Positions 8,883 to 17,905 are shown, counted from the first letter of the stretch. The stretch is DNA of 41,552 bases from a virus (IMGVR_UViG_3300024264_000071:1-41552), one strand, 5' to 3'. Translations and numbers: made by a program. Notes: a model not told the origin generated them from the sequence alone.

Positions 8883-11800
8883 ATGGCTAAATCACTAGAG
8901 GCTATTCAGATGGAGTTAGGGTTTTCTCCCTTACCAACTTCACCTGAGACTCCTCAATTTAACAAATACCAAGTACGGCAAGCACAGGCAGAAGCAGAGA
9001 AGGATGCCAAAGGTTTTTTTAGTTTGCTTGGTCAATCTCAATATACTCAAGGAACTGCTGCTTCTACTGTTAGATACTTTGCGCCTGACTTTGATGACCA
9101 AAGACCATTTACTCAAGAGGTGGCTACTGAGCTTTTAGATGGCATTGATGATGAGATGCTAGTACAGAAAGTTCTCAAGGCTGGTGAAGAGCGTGGTACA
9201 GGCGGTGCTAAGAAAGTTGCACATGAAATAAAACTTAGCCAGCAACTTTACCAAGATATGTCTAATGCAGGTATGACAGGCTTTGCAGCTTACATGACAT
9301 CAGCCTTCTTAGACCCTGTAGATACTACTGCTGCTGTTGGTGTGGCTGCTGCTGTGTCTGCTGCTACCCCACCTCTTGCCCCTGTTACTGGTACTGCTGC
9401 TTTACTAGGTGTCAGAGGTACACAGTTATTTAGAAAGTTTCAGAAAGCCCCTGCCTTGTTTGCTACAGGTGCAGGTGCTGCCACAATGGGTGGTCTAGAA
9501 CTTCTTCGCGCACAAACTGTACACGATATTACTGGTAATCAGCTTATGTTAGCTACCGCTTTAGGTGGTGGCATAACTGGTGGATTTACCAAGTATGGCA
9601 GGTATATGCAAAAGCGTAAAGCTTTCCATGAAATTCAACAGTTGAAAGCAGAAGGCAAGCCTCTTAATGTAGAGCAAGAAGCACTTGTAAAACAGTTTTC
9701 AGATGATGTGATTGCAGAACAATTTACCAGAATGGTAGATGAGGTTGATGAGTTTAACCTAGACACCCCACGCACTGATGCTGACTTTGATAGTGATTCA
9801 CTTATAGCTGGTCTTACACGTAAAGACTTTACGGATATGACACCAGAAGAGTTAGCAGAGACATCTAAGCAAAGGGGTAAGTTTGCCAGCGCACGTGGTG
9901 TCATTTCTACTATTGTTCAGTTAAAAAACTCAGAAGACCCTGTACTGCGGTGGTTGGGTGATGGCTTGGCACTAAATAGTCTTGGTAATAAATCAGGAAA
10001 AGAAGTAGGTAGTAATGCCTTGGAACTAAGAGATACGTTAGTATCTTCAACTATACTTAAAGATGCCACAAAACTATCTGAATTGTATAAGACTGCAACT
10101 AAGAAACTTGATGTAAAAGAAACAGACGTAGAGTTTATGGTTGGTGAAGCTATGCGTAATCCTAACGCTAGGGTAATACCTGAGGTTAGAGAGATAGCTA
10201 ACATGTATAGTGCTAACATGGACAGAATGTTTAAAACAGCTATAGAATCTAATGCTGCTGGTTTTGTACCTGAGATGTTTGGTAAGATACAAAACTATTT
10301 ACCACGTATTGTTAATAGGCAACAAGTTTCAATACTACGCTTTGGTAATAAAGGCCAAGCCGCTAAGTTAAGTGACAAGGCTGACGGAGATATTAACGAT
10401 GCCTTTCTAGATTTAGGTGAGGCAGCTATCCGTGGTGGACAGCCAGACATCGAACTAAATATGGCTAAAGCACTTAAAGCTAAAGGTAAACCTGCTGGCC
10501 CTAAAGCTGTCAAAGCTGCTATCCAACAACTAGCCAAAGGGTACATGCGTACTCTACTCAACCCAAAGAATAACAACATACGTAAACTTGGGGATGGATT
10601 AGCTAGTGAAGATGAAGCACGTTTAGCACTCAAAGATTCAGGTGAATTTACCAAAGAACAAATAGATATTATTCTTGAGGTTGCTGCACAGACACCAAAG
10701 AAAGTTAAAGGTAATCCACGTGCTAGACATCGTATGCAACTAGATGAGACTGCTGAAGTTTTAGCTAGAGATGATGCTGGTAATATCTTTACTCTTAGGT
10801 TTGTAGATTTACTAGAGACAAATGGTAGAACCCTATATGAAAAGTACTTGTTTCAGACAGCAGGTGCTGCATCTTTGGCTACTAACGGTATTGATACAAA
10901 CAAGGTAGGTTCAGGCTTTAACACAATTATCGGCAAGGTAAAAGGTGGTACTGATCCTGATAAGGTAGCAAAAGAAATTAGGGCTGCTGAGTTTCTTTAT
11001 GATAGTGTAACAGGTAGACTACCGTATAGAGAAGACTGGTCATACGGAACTCGTAGAGGCTTTAATAGGTTTAGAGAAGTTAGCTTTGCTGCAAATATGG
11101 GCATGGCAGGTATGTCAGCCGTAATGGAACTTACTAACGTCTTGTTTGAAACATCTACTAAGACACTACTAAAGACAGTACCACAGTTAAACAAGCTAGT
11201 TATTGATGCACGTACAGGGCAGTTAAAAAACAAAGCTGCCCATGAGATGATGGTATTTACTGGTACTGGTGGTGATGGTCTTATGACTAAAGTTACATCA
11301 GTACGTAGTAGAACTGAGGGTTCTATCTTTGAAGAGTATGGTACTATTCAAGGTGATGTAACAGGGCTTGATGAATGGTTAGGTAAGGCACGTATCTTTG
11401 TATCAGTAGCTTCTGGTCTACAGGGTGTAACTGATATGCTACGTAGGTTGTCTATGTACAACTTTGCTACAGAATGGCAAGCAAAAGCTGCTGGCGGTAA
11501 GCTACCCTTCTCACGTATTAAACGTGAACAGATGGGTATCAATGATGCTATGGGTGTAGCCATAAACAAGGAGATACAGAAGTGGGCTGAAATAAATCCA
11601 CAGACAGGTGTTCTTGATGTACTAAACCTACAGAAGTGGGGGTCAGACGTAACAGGTGCAGAGAGGGCTGCTGCTTTGGAAGCTCGTAATGTTTTCTTAC
11701 GTGCTGCTAGAAGAGAAGCTACACAATCTGTACAGGAAGTTAATAACGGTTCTGTAAATTACTTGCTTCGTAGTGAAGTAGGTAAATCAGCATTTCAATT

Positions 11801-12284
11801 CTTGTCATTTCCTATGGCTTCTTTAGAACAACAAGCAGGACGCTTGGCTGTTAGAGCAGCTAATGGTGATGCTGTAGATGTAGCTAAAATTTTGACATCT
11901 GCTGCTGGTTTAGGTATGCTTATGTACACTGCACGTACACACCTTAACTCCCTTGGACGTAGTGATAGAGAAGACTACTTAGAAAGACAAATGCAAGCTG
12001 ACCGTTTTTGGCTTGGTTCTTTAGGTCAAATAGGTTCAGCATCTTTGTTTGCTTATTTGTACCAAGTATCAACAGGTATTCTAGATGGACAAACAAAAGG
12101 CTTAACACCTGCTGTTGCCTCTTGGATAGTCAGTGGTGCTGCTGGTGCAAAAGATTTAGGAGAGATGATAGCTGGTGATGACTTAACTGAGAATGAACTT
12201 AGGAGTTTACTAAGGATTTTACCGTTTAGTTCTTTATACGGAGCAAGGCAGTTAATTAACGGTGCAGCTTCTATGGCAGACTAA
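8883..12284 (+). CDS. gp16-like internal virion protein (DNA ejectosome)
   Basis: An 1133-aa protein in the gp16 position; T7 gp16 is about 1318 aa. I see no soluble lytic transglycosylase domain at the N-terminus, where T7 gp16 carries one; instead an Ala-rich hydrophobic region lies at about residues 140-200. The C-terminal part (SVQEVNNGSVNYLLRSEVGK, FLSFPMASLEQQAGR) is typical of gp16-like core proteins. The shorter length fits loss of the enzyme domain. It shares the GAGGAGTTATTATGGC start context with the gp15-like gene. A 13-bp promoter-like motif lies inside it at 11287-11299. Confidence 0.88.
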   Translation: MAKSLEAIQMELGFSPLPTSPETPQFNKYQVRQAQAEAEKDAKGFFSLLGQSQYTQGTAASTVRYFAPDFDDQRPFTQEVATELLDGIDDEMLVQKVLKAGEERGTGGAKKVAHEIKLSQQLYQDMSNAGMTGFAAYMTSAFLDPVDTTAAVGVAAAVSAATPPLAPVTGTAALLGVRGTQLFRKFQKAPALFATGAGAATMGGLELLRAQTVHDITGNQLMLATALGGGITGGFTKYGRYMQKRKAFHEIQQLKAEGKPLNVEQEALVKQFSDDVIAEQFTRMVDEVDEFNLDTPRTDADFDSDSLIAGLTRKDFTDMTPEELAETSKQRGKFASARGVISTIVQLKNSEDPVLRWLGDGLALNSLGNKSGKEVGSNALELRDTLVSSTILKDATKLSELYKTATKKLDVKETDVEFMVGEAMRNPNARVIPEVREIANMYSANMDRMFKTAIESNAAGFVPEMFGKIQNYLPRIVNRQQVSILRFGNKGQAAKLSDKADGDINDAFLDLGEAAIRGGQPDIELNMAKALKAKGKPAGPKAVKAAIQQLAKGYMRTLLNPKNNNIRKLGDGLASEDEARLALKDSGEFTKEQIDIILEVAAQTPKKVKGNPRARHRMQLDETAEVLARDDAGNIFTLRFVDLLETNGRTLYEKYLFQTAGAASLATNGIDTNKVGSGFNTIIGKVKGGTDPDKVAKEIRAAEFLYDSVTGRLPYREDWSYGTRRGFNRFREVSFAANMGMAGMSAVMELTNVLFETSTKTLLKTVPQLNKLVIDARTGQLKNKAAHEMMVFTGTGGDGLMTKVTSVRSRTEGSIFEEYGTIQGDVTGLDEWLGKARIFVSVASGLQGVTDMLRRLSMYNFATEWQAKAAGGKLPFSRIKREQMGINDAMGVAINKEIQKWAEINPQTGVLDVLNLQKWGSDVTGAERAAALEARNVFLRAARREATQSVQEVNNGSVNYLLRSEVGKSAFQFLSFPMASLEQQAGRLAVRAANGDAVDVAKILTSAAGLGMLMYTARTHLNSLGRSDREDYLERQMQADRFWLGSLGQIGSASLFAYLYQVSTGILDGQTKGLTPAVASWIVSGAAGAKDLGEMIAGDDLTENELRSLLRILPFSSLYGARQLINGAASMAD
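11287..11299 (+). promoter_or_regulatory. Intragenic copy of the 13-bp promoter-like motif
   Basis: CTAAAGTTACATC is identical over 13 bases to the motif at 12286 and 29542, but it lies inside the gp16-like gene and lacks the TAG-type flank. It could be a weak promoter or a chance match. Confidence 0.25.
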
Positions 12285-12309
12285 CCTAAAGTTACATCAT
12301 TAGATACAA
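12285..12309 (+). promoter_or_regulatory. Candidate phage RNAP promoter upstream of the fibre locus
   Basis: CTAAAGTTACATC at 12286-12298 followed by ATTAG, immediately after the gp16-like stop codon and about 40 bases before the fibre ATG. The same motif occurs at three other + strand gene junctions. The place is that of T7 promoter phi17. Confidence 0.65.
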
Positions 12310-12324
12310 ACACAAGGATAAGAG

Positions 12325-13554
12325 ATGGCTCTTTCATATACTAACTACACAGGGGATGGTACAACAGATACGTTTGCCATCAACTTTACATATCAAAATA
12401 CCAGTGAGATTAGCGTCACGGTAGATGGTGTGGCTGAGACAGGCCTGACCTTTCCTTCTGCTGCAAGTGTACAGCTAACATCTGCACCAGCTTCTAGTGC
12501 TATTGTACAGGTTCGCCGTACAACTGACTTGGCTACACGTGCAGTTGACTTTGCCTCAGGCTCAGTTCTCACAGAAGAAGACTTAGACAACAGTGCTATC
12601 CAACTCTTTCACGCTTCTCAAGAGGCAGTGGACAGGGTTGGAGACACTATTGGTCTTGACACAACTAATCGCTGGGATGCGGGTAACAATAGGATCATTA
12701 ACGTAGGCTCTCCTACAGCAAGCACAGACGCTGCTACAAAAGCCTATGCAGATAGCATTGTTACAGCAGCAGAAGCAGCAGCTATTGTGGCAGCACAAGC
12801 TGAAGTTAGTACAGCTACAGGTAACATCATTCCAGATGCTACTAAGCTGGCTATTCATCCGATTAATTCACAGTACACACTGTCAGATGGTACAACTACT
12901 GACTACTCAGCCAAGCATTATCAGGATGCAGCAGCTACCTCTGGTACTAATGCAGCTACCAGTGAGACTAATGCAGCAACATCTGAGACTAATGCACAGA
13001 ACTGGGCTGTCAAGGTAGACGGTGAAGCAGTAACAGGTGAAGGTTACTCAGCGAAGGCTTGGTCTGTAGGTGGTACAGGTATCACAGATACTGCTGGTGC
13101 TGGCCCTGCTAAAGATTGGGCAGTAGAAACCACAGGATTAGTGGATGGCACTGAGTTCTCATCTAAAGAATACGCTATTGGTACACAAGTAACAAACCTA
13201 GAAGGCTCCGCTAAACAGTGGGCTTTGGGTGGTGGTGCTGGTTTTGACCGTGACACAGCCGTAAAGGGTGCAGGTGCTAGTGCTGAATACTCAGCCAAGT
13301 ATTGGGCTAACCAAGCAGCTAACTCTGCTAAAGACTTTGTAGATGTGTACTACGGTTCATTCACTTCAGATTCAAACGCAGAAGATTACCAGCTAAACAC
13401 TAACGAAGGCACAGTGAATGTCGGTGATCTTTACTTCAACAGCACAGACAATGTGATGCGTGTACGCACGTTCTCAGGATGGCAGGATGTAGCTACAGAT
13501 ACTAGTAGTCTTGCCACTAACGGCTTCGCAATCGCAATGGCAATCGCCCTATAG
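12325..13554 (+). CDS. Tail fibre anchor protein (T7 gp17 N-terminal type)
   Basis: A 409-aa fibre protein. Residues 1-125 match the T7 gp17 N-terminal tail-attachment domain: a beta-rich opening, IVQVRRTTDLATRAVDF and LTEEDLDNSAIQLFHASQEAVDRV, comparable to the RLVDFTDGSILRAYDL segment of T7. An Ala-rich helical region follows (about 140-180), then Ser/Thr/Asn-rich repeats SETNAATSETNA and five spaced S/P-A-K-x-W/Y units at about 200-335, which look like a trimeric shaft. It lacks a large distal receptor domain, so the small proteins encoded next may supply the tip. A promoter-like motif precedes it. Confidence 0.9.
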   Translation: MALSYTNYTGDGTTDTFAINFTYQNTSEISVTVDGVAETGLTFPSAASVQLTSAPASSAIVQVRRTTDLATRAVDFASGSVLTEEDLDNSAIQLFHASQEAVDRVGDTIGLDTTNRWDAGNNRIINVGSPTASTDAATKAYADSIVTAAEAAAIVAAQAEVSTATGNIIPDATKLAIHPINSQYTLSDGTTTDYSAKHYQDAAATSGTNAATSETNAATSETNAQNWAVKVDGEAVTGEGYSAKAWSVGGTGITDTAGAGPAKDWAVETTGLVDGTEFSSKEYAIGTQVTNLEGSAKQWALGGGAGFDRDTAVKGAGASAEYSAKYWANQAANSAKDFVDVYYGSFTSDSNAEDYQLNTNEGTVNVGDLYFNSTDNVMRVRTFSGWQDVATDTSSLATNGFAIAMAIAL

Positions 13555-13564
13555 AGGATAAACT

Positions 13565-13900
13565 ATGGCACAAAATTTTAGACGATATATGCTACAGGGC
13601 GTAGGCACTTCGGCTGCTGATATACCTAATGGCACAGACTTTGACAGTTACGATACCATCGTAGGTATCCACATGACTAACACAACATCTAACGCAATCA
13701 CAGTAGACTGCTACCTTTCTAACGGTGGCACTAACCACTACCTCATTAAAGGCGCACCAATCGCCGCTGGCGGTGCTTTGCAGCTTCTTGATGGTGGTGC
13801 AAAAGTAGTTGTAGCTAGTGGTGACAGACTGTGGGTAGAATCTGATACGGCATCCTCATTGGATGTGTGGGTATCTGCTGTTGACGCAATTAGCACGTAA
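13565..13900 (+). CDS. Small beta-rich structural protein, fibre locus
   Basis: A 111-aa protein with alternating beta-strand pattern (IVGIHMTNTTSNAITVDCYLS, ALQLLDGGAKVVVASGDRLWV). The arrangement resembles small immunoglobulin-like virion proteins found next to fibres in marine phages; the protein at 20610-20921 has a similar outline. The function is inferred from fold type and place. Its start follows the fibre stop by ten bases with an AGAGG site. Confidence 0.75.
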   Translation: MAQNFRRYMLQGVGTSAADIPNGTDFDSYDTIVGIHMTNTTSNAITVDCYLSNGGTNHYLIKGAPIAAGGALQLLDGGAKVVVASGDRLWVESDTASSLDVWVSAVDAIST

Positions 13901-13911
13901 GGGAGAGAACT

Positions 13912-14409
13912 ATGGGTTACATTGGTAATCAGGCTGTACAAGGCTACAGCAGCATCCCTACTAAACAAGACTTAACAGGTGCGACAGGTGGGACACTAAC
14001 ATTGACCCACGCTGTATCTAGCCCAGAGGCTATTGACCTGTACATCAATAACGTCCGTCAGGAGCCTACTGAATCATACGGTGCAGCAGGTACTACAGTT
14101 ACCCTCAATGGTTACACTGTAACAGCGTCAGATGACATTTACGTGGTGCATAATGCACTAGCATTGCAGACATCTGTACCCCCTGATGGTTCTGTTACAT
14201 CAGCCAAGCTAGACCCTAACCTTGTACTAGGTGGCGGTAGCTTTCTTGGAGACAGTGGCGGCGGAACTGCGGATATATTTCGTGTACATGAGGATGAGTT
14301 GAACACAGACATTACTGTGGTGGCTAATACCAATGCTCTGTGTGCTGGCCCACTAACTGTAGCAACAGGAGTTACTGTAACTGTAAACGGTAATATGGTG
14401 GTAGCATGA
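13912..14409 (+). CDS. Fibre-associated protein, MGYIGNQ-type
   Basis: A 165-aa beta-rich protein. The opening MGYIGNQAV, an early strand pair ending in AIDLYINNVRQ, a short TVTASDDIYVVHNAL segment and the DGSVTSAKLDPN linker all recur in the larger protein at 16988-17896 (MPYIGKAPV ... DGTVTTAKI). Such proteins are common as fibre or fibre-tip components in marine phages. It ends with ATGA overlap into the next gene. The two related copies suggest duplication in this locus. Confidence 0.75.
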   Translation: MGYIGNQAVQGYSSIPTKQDLTGATGGTLTLTHAVSSPEAIDLYINNVRQEPTESYGAAGTTVTLNGYTVTASDDIYVVHNALALQTSVPPDGSVTSAKLDPNLVLGGGSFLGDSGGGTADIFRVHEDELNTDITVVANTNALCAGPLTVATGVTVTVNGNMVVA

Positions 14410-14768
14410 GTGACCTAAGAGTAAACACAATCAGTGCAAGCGATGGCACAAGTCCAGTCACGCTGACTAAGCAAGAAGCGGCGAAGGCTTGGCTATCGGG
14501 AACTGTAGATGCCAATTTGACAGACTCACTTAATTTTTCATCAGGCATTGATGTTGTTGCGGGTGATTTTGATTATTCTCTGACTAACGCCGCAGCAGCA
14601 CAAATGGACGACAGTTATCTTGGAGTGACTGCGGGCGGTGCGGCATATTATGGCCGGATAGGGACTGGTGATACAACCACAACTGTCGTGGATGTCAAAA
14701 TACATAATTCATCTGCTGCACTTTCAGATTCGACACACTTTGTAATTTTTGTTGGGGATTTAGCATGA
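14406..14768 (+). CDS. Fibre module paralogue 1 (AKAW type)
   Basis: A 120-aa protein, first of three tandem paralogues. Pattern: a short N-terminal strand region (LRVNTISASDGTSPVTL), the motif AAKAWLSG, then a beta domain with SLNFSSGIDVVAGDFDYSLTNAAA, ending in VGDLA. The A-K-A-W ... F-N-x-S ... D-Y-x-x-x-F/L-T-x-A pattern is widespread in marine phage fibre tips. It overlaps its neighbours by four bases on both sides. The bases look richer in G and C than the preceding genes, which may point to exchange. Confidence 0.75.
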   Translation: MSDLRVNTISASDGTSPVTLTKQEAAKAWLSGTVDANLTDSLNFSSGIDVVAGDFDYSLTNAAAAQMDDSYLGVTAGGAAYYGRIGTGDTTTTVVDVKIHNSSAALSDSTHFVIFVGDLA

Positions 14769-15187
14769 GTGAAATCAAAGTAGATACCCTCACAGGCAAG
14801 ACCACCGCCAACGACATTACCGTGACGGTTGGTGCTAGTGTTACACAGTCTCTAGAACAGGGTTTGGCAAAATCTTGGGCGTCTATTGACCAAACTAGCA
14901 CCGACCATCCTGTTTATGATTCATTCAATGTTTCTGCAACTGCCGATGTTACCGCTGGCACAACAAAAGTTTCGTTCACCAACGCTTTCAGCAACGCAAA
15001 TTACAGTCTAGCAGGCGTTGGGCAAACTAGAGATCATTCTGGTGCTAATTTTGGATTGTGGGGTAAAAGCACTGTTTCAAGTCGGCAAATGACAACGGCT
15101 GATTTTCATACGAGAAATGTAAGTAGCAGCGGAGTCGATACTGATATCACTTACTTTGGTTTTGCAGTTCACGGAGACTTAGCATAA
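14765..15187 (+). CDS. Fibre module paralogue 2 (AKSW type)
   Basis: A 140-aa protein and the second tandem paralogue: N-terminus EIKVDTLTGKTTANDITVTVG, motif LAKSWAS, then YDSFNVSATADVTAGTTKVS and FSNANYSLAGVG, ending in HGDLA. The domain order equals that of the genes on either side, while the sequence is quite different, as expected of receptor-contacting modules under diversifying selection. The DNA around its end (15165-15190) is repeated exactly at the end of the next gene. Confidence 0.78.
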   Translation: MSEIKVDTLTGKTTANDITVTVGASVTQSLEQGLAKSWASIDQTSTDHPVYDSFNVSATADVTAGTTKVSFTNAFSNANYSLAGVGQTRDHSGANFGLWGKSTVSSRQMTTADFHTRNVSSSGVDTDITYFGFAVHGDLA

Positions 15188-15190
15188 TGG
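15165..15190 (+). repeat. Fibre-module junction repeat, copy 1
   Basis: A 26-bp sequence identical to 15524-15549. It encodes the end V-H-G-D-L-A, stop and ATG of the next gene. It begins CAGTTCACGG and ends GCATAATGG. Confidence 0.9.
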
Positions 15191-15546
15191 CTGGAAAAAT
15201 TATAGCAGATACGCTGGAACACAGCACCGCTGGGTCAATTGCCACGAACTATGTTGTCGAGGGTAGTGCGAAGGCGTGGGTTCTAGGAACCGATGCCGCC
15301 GTCAAAATAAAATCATTCAACATTGCGTCTGGCTTAGACAATACCTACGGTGATTATACCTACTCTTTCACAAGCAGTATGGATAGTGGCGACTTTGTTG
15401 TTGGAAACAGCATAGCACAAAGTAACACAGGTAGTTCTCATAACGATTCAAGAACCTCAAGCAATTATAGGGTTAGTTATACAGATGCTGGTTTTGGTAG
15501 GGCAGACAGAGTTAATAATTCTTCAGTTCACGGAGACTTAGCATAA
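15187..15546 (+). CDS. Fibre module paralogue 3 (AKAW type)
   Basis: A 119-aa protein and the third tandem paralogue: ADTLEHSTAGSIATNYVVEG, motif SAKAWVLG, then IKSFNIASGLDNTYGDYTYSFTS, ending in HGDLA. It starts and ends in copies of the same 26-bp sequence (15165-15190 and 15524-15549), which contains the last codons of one gene, the stop and the ATG of the next. This would allow the module to be swapped or lost by recombination without disturbing the flanking genes. Confidence 0.78.
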   Translation: MAGKIIADTLEHSTAGSIATNYVVEGSAKAWVLGTDAAVKIKSFNIASGLDNTYGDYTYSFTSSMDSGDFVVGNSIAQSNTGSSHNDSRTSSNYRVSYTDAGFGRADRVNNSSVHGDLA

Positions 15547-15549
15547 TGG
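15524..15549 (+). repeat. Fibre-module junction repeat, copy 2
   Basis: The second exact copy of the 26-bp junction sequence. It closes paralogue 3 and opens the gene at 15546. Shorter relatives (TTAGCATGAGTG at 14759, GCTAGCATAATG at 16979) mark other module ends. Confidence 0.9.
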
Positions 15550-16010
15550 AAACACCATCATTCAAAGGCACCCACCTGTTTGACCGCCTATGCTGGGCAA
15601 AGGAAAACCTAGAGCCTGTGCAAACAGACTATCGGGTGGTCTACGAGGACAGTGTGGACGAATGTGCCAAGGTGCTTATTGCAGACCCGAACTGGCTAAG
15701 TTGTGCATTGCAAGGCGGTATCCTACCACCTGTGTGGGTGTACCATGAGTTAGCTAAAGATGAGGCACAGCCCGACTTTAAGAAACATACACGTGGATAC
15801 CTTCTGCATCAGACAGAGCCTGTAGGCGCAATGACAGAGGAAGAGGCTATCGAATATTTAATTATGAAAGACTGCCCTGAATCTGTATGGAAAACATATA
15901 ACGAGGGTAATCGTCCTAAGATGGTTATCTGCAAAAAACAACAACTACCTCAGACTAGACAATGGCGTAATGCTTGGAAGATTTCTGAGGAACTTAACAT
16001 AGCCGCATAG
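15546..16010 (+). CDS. Conserved protein of the fibre locus, 154 aa
   Basis: A 154-aa globular protein, acidic and with several Trp and Cys residues (GTHLFDRLCWAKENL, DPNWLSCALQGGILPPVWVY, HTRGYLLHQTEP, RPKMVICKK). Unlike its neighbours it does not look like a beta-rich fibre part. I recall similar sequences near fibre genes of marine phages but no assigned function. An assembly factor or a virion component is possible. It is coupled by TAATG to the preceding fibre module. Confidence 0.75.
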   Translation: METPSFKGTHLFDRLCWAKENLEPVQTDYRVVYEDSVDECAKVLIADPNWLSCALQGGILPPVWVYHELAKDEAQPDFKKHTRGYLLHQTEPVGAMTEEEAIEYLIMKDCPESVWKTYNEGNRPKMVICKKQQLPQTRQWRNAWKISEELNIAA

Positions 16011-16019
16011 GAGAATATA

Positions 16020-16382
16020 GTGGTTGATACATATATCGTAGATAAAGACGGTAATCAGGCAAATGCTGCTAGTGTAACCGTTCCCTCAGACCGTAACTTT
16101 CGTGGTGCTTGGGTACTCTCAGGCAACGTAATCTCTGAGGATATTGATACAGCTAGAGAAATTTTTAAGGACAAAGTACGTGAAGCACGTAAGCCTCTGC
16201 TTGAATCCAAAGACGTAGAACTGATGAAAGCACTAGAAACAGGTGCAGATACTACAGCTATCGCTGCTGCTAAGAACGCATTGCGTGATGCACCAGCCGC
16301 TGCTGCTATTGCTTCAGCATCTACCATCGAAGAACTAAAGGCTGCTTGGGACACATCTGTACTTGGTGCAAGCCCTTACTAA
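16020..16382 (+). CDS. Probable fibre assembly chaperone-like protein
   Basis: A 120-aa protein. The N-terminal beta part contains VPSDRNFRGAWVLSGNVISE; the C-terminal half is helical and Ala-rich (AREIFKDKVREARKPLLESKDVELMKALE, then a run of Ala). This two-part layout, including the R-x-R-x-P-L-L segment, resembles tail fibre assembly/chaperone proteins of other phages. The function is inferred. The start is GTG at 16020 with AGGAG at 16009-16013. Confidence 0.7.
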   Translation: MVDTYIVDKDGNQANAASVTVPSDRNFRGAWVLSGNVISEDIDTAREIFKDKVREARKPLLESKDVELMKALETGADTTAIAAAKNALRDAPAAAAIASASTIEELKAAWDTSVLGASPY

Positions 16383-16394
16383 AAGGAGGCTATA

Positions 16395-16988
16395 ATGGCA
16401 CGAAGTATAATACAATCCGAAAGCATGAACCTTGCTGATGATTTTGCGTTCACTGGTACGGTAAGCGGGGTTGCATCTGGTGTAAAGCAAACTGTTGTTC
16501 ATCAAGAAACTACAGTAAAAACAGATGGTCATGTTTTTGCCAGCAGTGGCACTAGCTTTAGGCTTATGTCTGCGGCAAACGCAGTAGATAGCACCTCAAA
16601 AATGGAAGTAACAATTACTCCAAGTTCTGCAAGTTCAAAAATACTAATTTCAGTTTCTTGTTTCTTTGAACCTAACACAAGCCAACATGATGTATTTTGG
16701 ACATTGTACAGAAATACAAGCACACGATTAGGGCAAGCAGATGACGGTAATAGGCGTGGCGGTATAGCAAATTCAATGACTTCATTAGATGGTAATAATG
16801 ACAGTACACTGGATAGTGTTAAGTTTATTTTTCAAGACGAGCCTAATACAACATCAGCCACAACATACACATTAGCTTTTAGCGGGGCTGGTTCAACGAA
16901 TTTGTTTTTGAATAGACCAGTAGGTTATGGAGATTCTACAGGCATTGAAAGAACAGTTAGTTTAATTATGGCACAGGAGCTAGCATAA
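16395..16988 (+). CDS. Fibre-tip-like protein, SSKI type
   Basis: A 197-aa beta-rich protein. After a helical start it carries VTITPSSASSKILISVSCFFE, a pattern that recurs as LNITPASNSSKIMLTASVV in the protein at 17906-18457 and is common in fibre tips of marine phages. The end SLIMAQELA parallels TAMEIAG of that paralogue. A receptor-binding or fibre-tip role is inferred. AAGGAGG at 16382-16388 is a strong ribosome site. Confidence 0.78.
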   Translation: MARSIIQSESMNLADDFAFTGTVSGVASGVKQTVVHQETTVKTDGHVFASSGTSFRLMSAANAVDSTSKMEVTITPSSASSKILISVSCFFEPNTSQHDVFWTLYRNTSTRLGQADDGNRRGGIANSMTSLDGNNDSTLDSVKFIFQDEPNTTSATTYTLAFSGAGSTNLFLNRPVGYGDSTGIERTVSLIMAQELA

Positions 16989-17896
16989 TGCCCTACATAG
17001 GAAAAGCACCAGTAGGCGGTGGGTTCCACAAGCTGGACAACCTGACTGCCTCTGCTACAGATACCTACGCTCTTACGCTAGGTTCTGCGGCATACTACCC
17101 AGAGACTGCTAATCAGCTTCTGGTTTCACTTAATGGTGTCATTCAGGCTTGCCAAGATTCGTTCACAGTATCAGGCAGCAACCTTGTATTTGCCAGCGCA
17201 CTAACAAGCTCAGACAGCATCGACTTTATTGTAGCTCTTGGTGATGTGTTGGGTGTGGGTGGTGTTACTGACGGTACTGTGACTACAGCTAAGATTGCTA
17301 ACAATGCTGTGACTATGGATAAGCTGGCAACAAGCGGTACATTACCAGCATTGGATGGTTCTAATCTTACTGGATTAAGCGGTAGTAATGTCAAAGAACA
17401 ACTTGTGATGCTCTGTGATGGCGAAGATTACACAGTATCAAGTGGAACTTATACAGCAGCAAATGTGACTGTAAAGCAAGACATGACTACTACTTATGCC
17501 GATATAACTGGCTCAAGCATATCATATACACCCCCAAGCGGCACAGTTTGTGTACTTTATGAGTTTATATTTGCATATGTTTTCATAGACGACCACGCCA
17601 TAAGCCATTTCAGACTTTATATCGATAGTGATGAAGTCACTGACCAAAGGCAAACTATTTCCTGTCAAAGTAGGCCGCAATGGCAACAAAGCCTCAGATA
17701 CATAATACCAATAGGCGGTACTGGAAGCACATCGACAGGTAGACAATCCACTTGGACAACAGCCAAAACACTAAAAATACAAGGCCGTGATTACGGTGCC
17801 AGCAATGATGCTGAACTTCATACCGCTGAGCATTGGGATGGTACTTCGTTTACTGGTGTAATCAAACCAAAACTTTTAATTACGGCACTGGGCTAG
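16988..17896 (+). CDS. Fibre protein, MPYIG-type with distal beta domain
   Basis: A 302-aa protein in two parts. Residues 1-130 resemble the protein at 13912-14409 (MPYIGKAPV, a strand pair ending LLVSLNGVIQ, then SDSIDFIVALGDVL and the linker DGTVTTAKIANNAVTMDKLA). After Gly/Ser-rich LDGSNLTGLSGS, residues about 140-300 form a distinct beta domain (SISYTPPSGTVCVLYEF, HFRLYIDSDEV) that is the likely tip. Overlaps the preceding stop by one base (TAATG). Confidence 0.8.
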   Translation: MPYIGKAPVGGGFHKLDNLTASATDTYALTLGSAAYYPETANQLLVSLNGVIQACQDSFTVSGSNLVFASALTSSDSIDFIVALGDVLGVGGVTDGTVTTAKIANNAVTMDKLATSGTLPALDGSNLTGLSGSNVKEQLVMLCDGEDYTVSSGTYTAANVTVKQDMTTTYADITGSSISYTPPSGTVCVLYEFIFAYVFIDDHAISHFRLYIDSDEVTDQRQTISCQSRPQWQQSLRYIIPIGGTGSTSTGRQSTWTTAKTLKIQGRDYGASNDAELHTAEHWDGTSFTGVIKPKLLITALG

Positions 17897-17905
17897 GAGA
17901 CTGAT

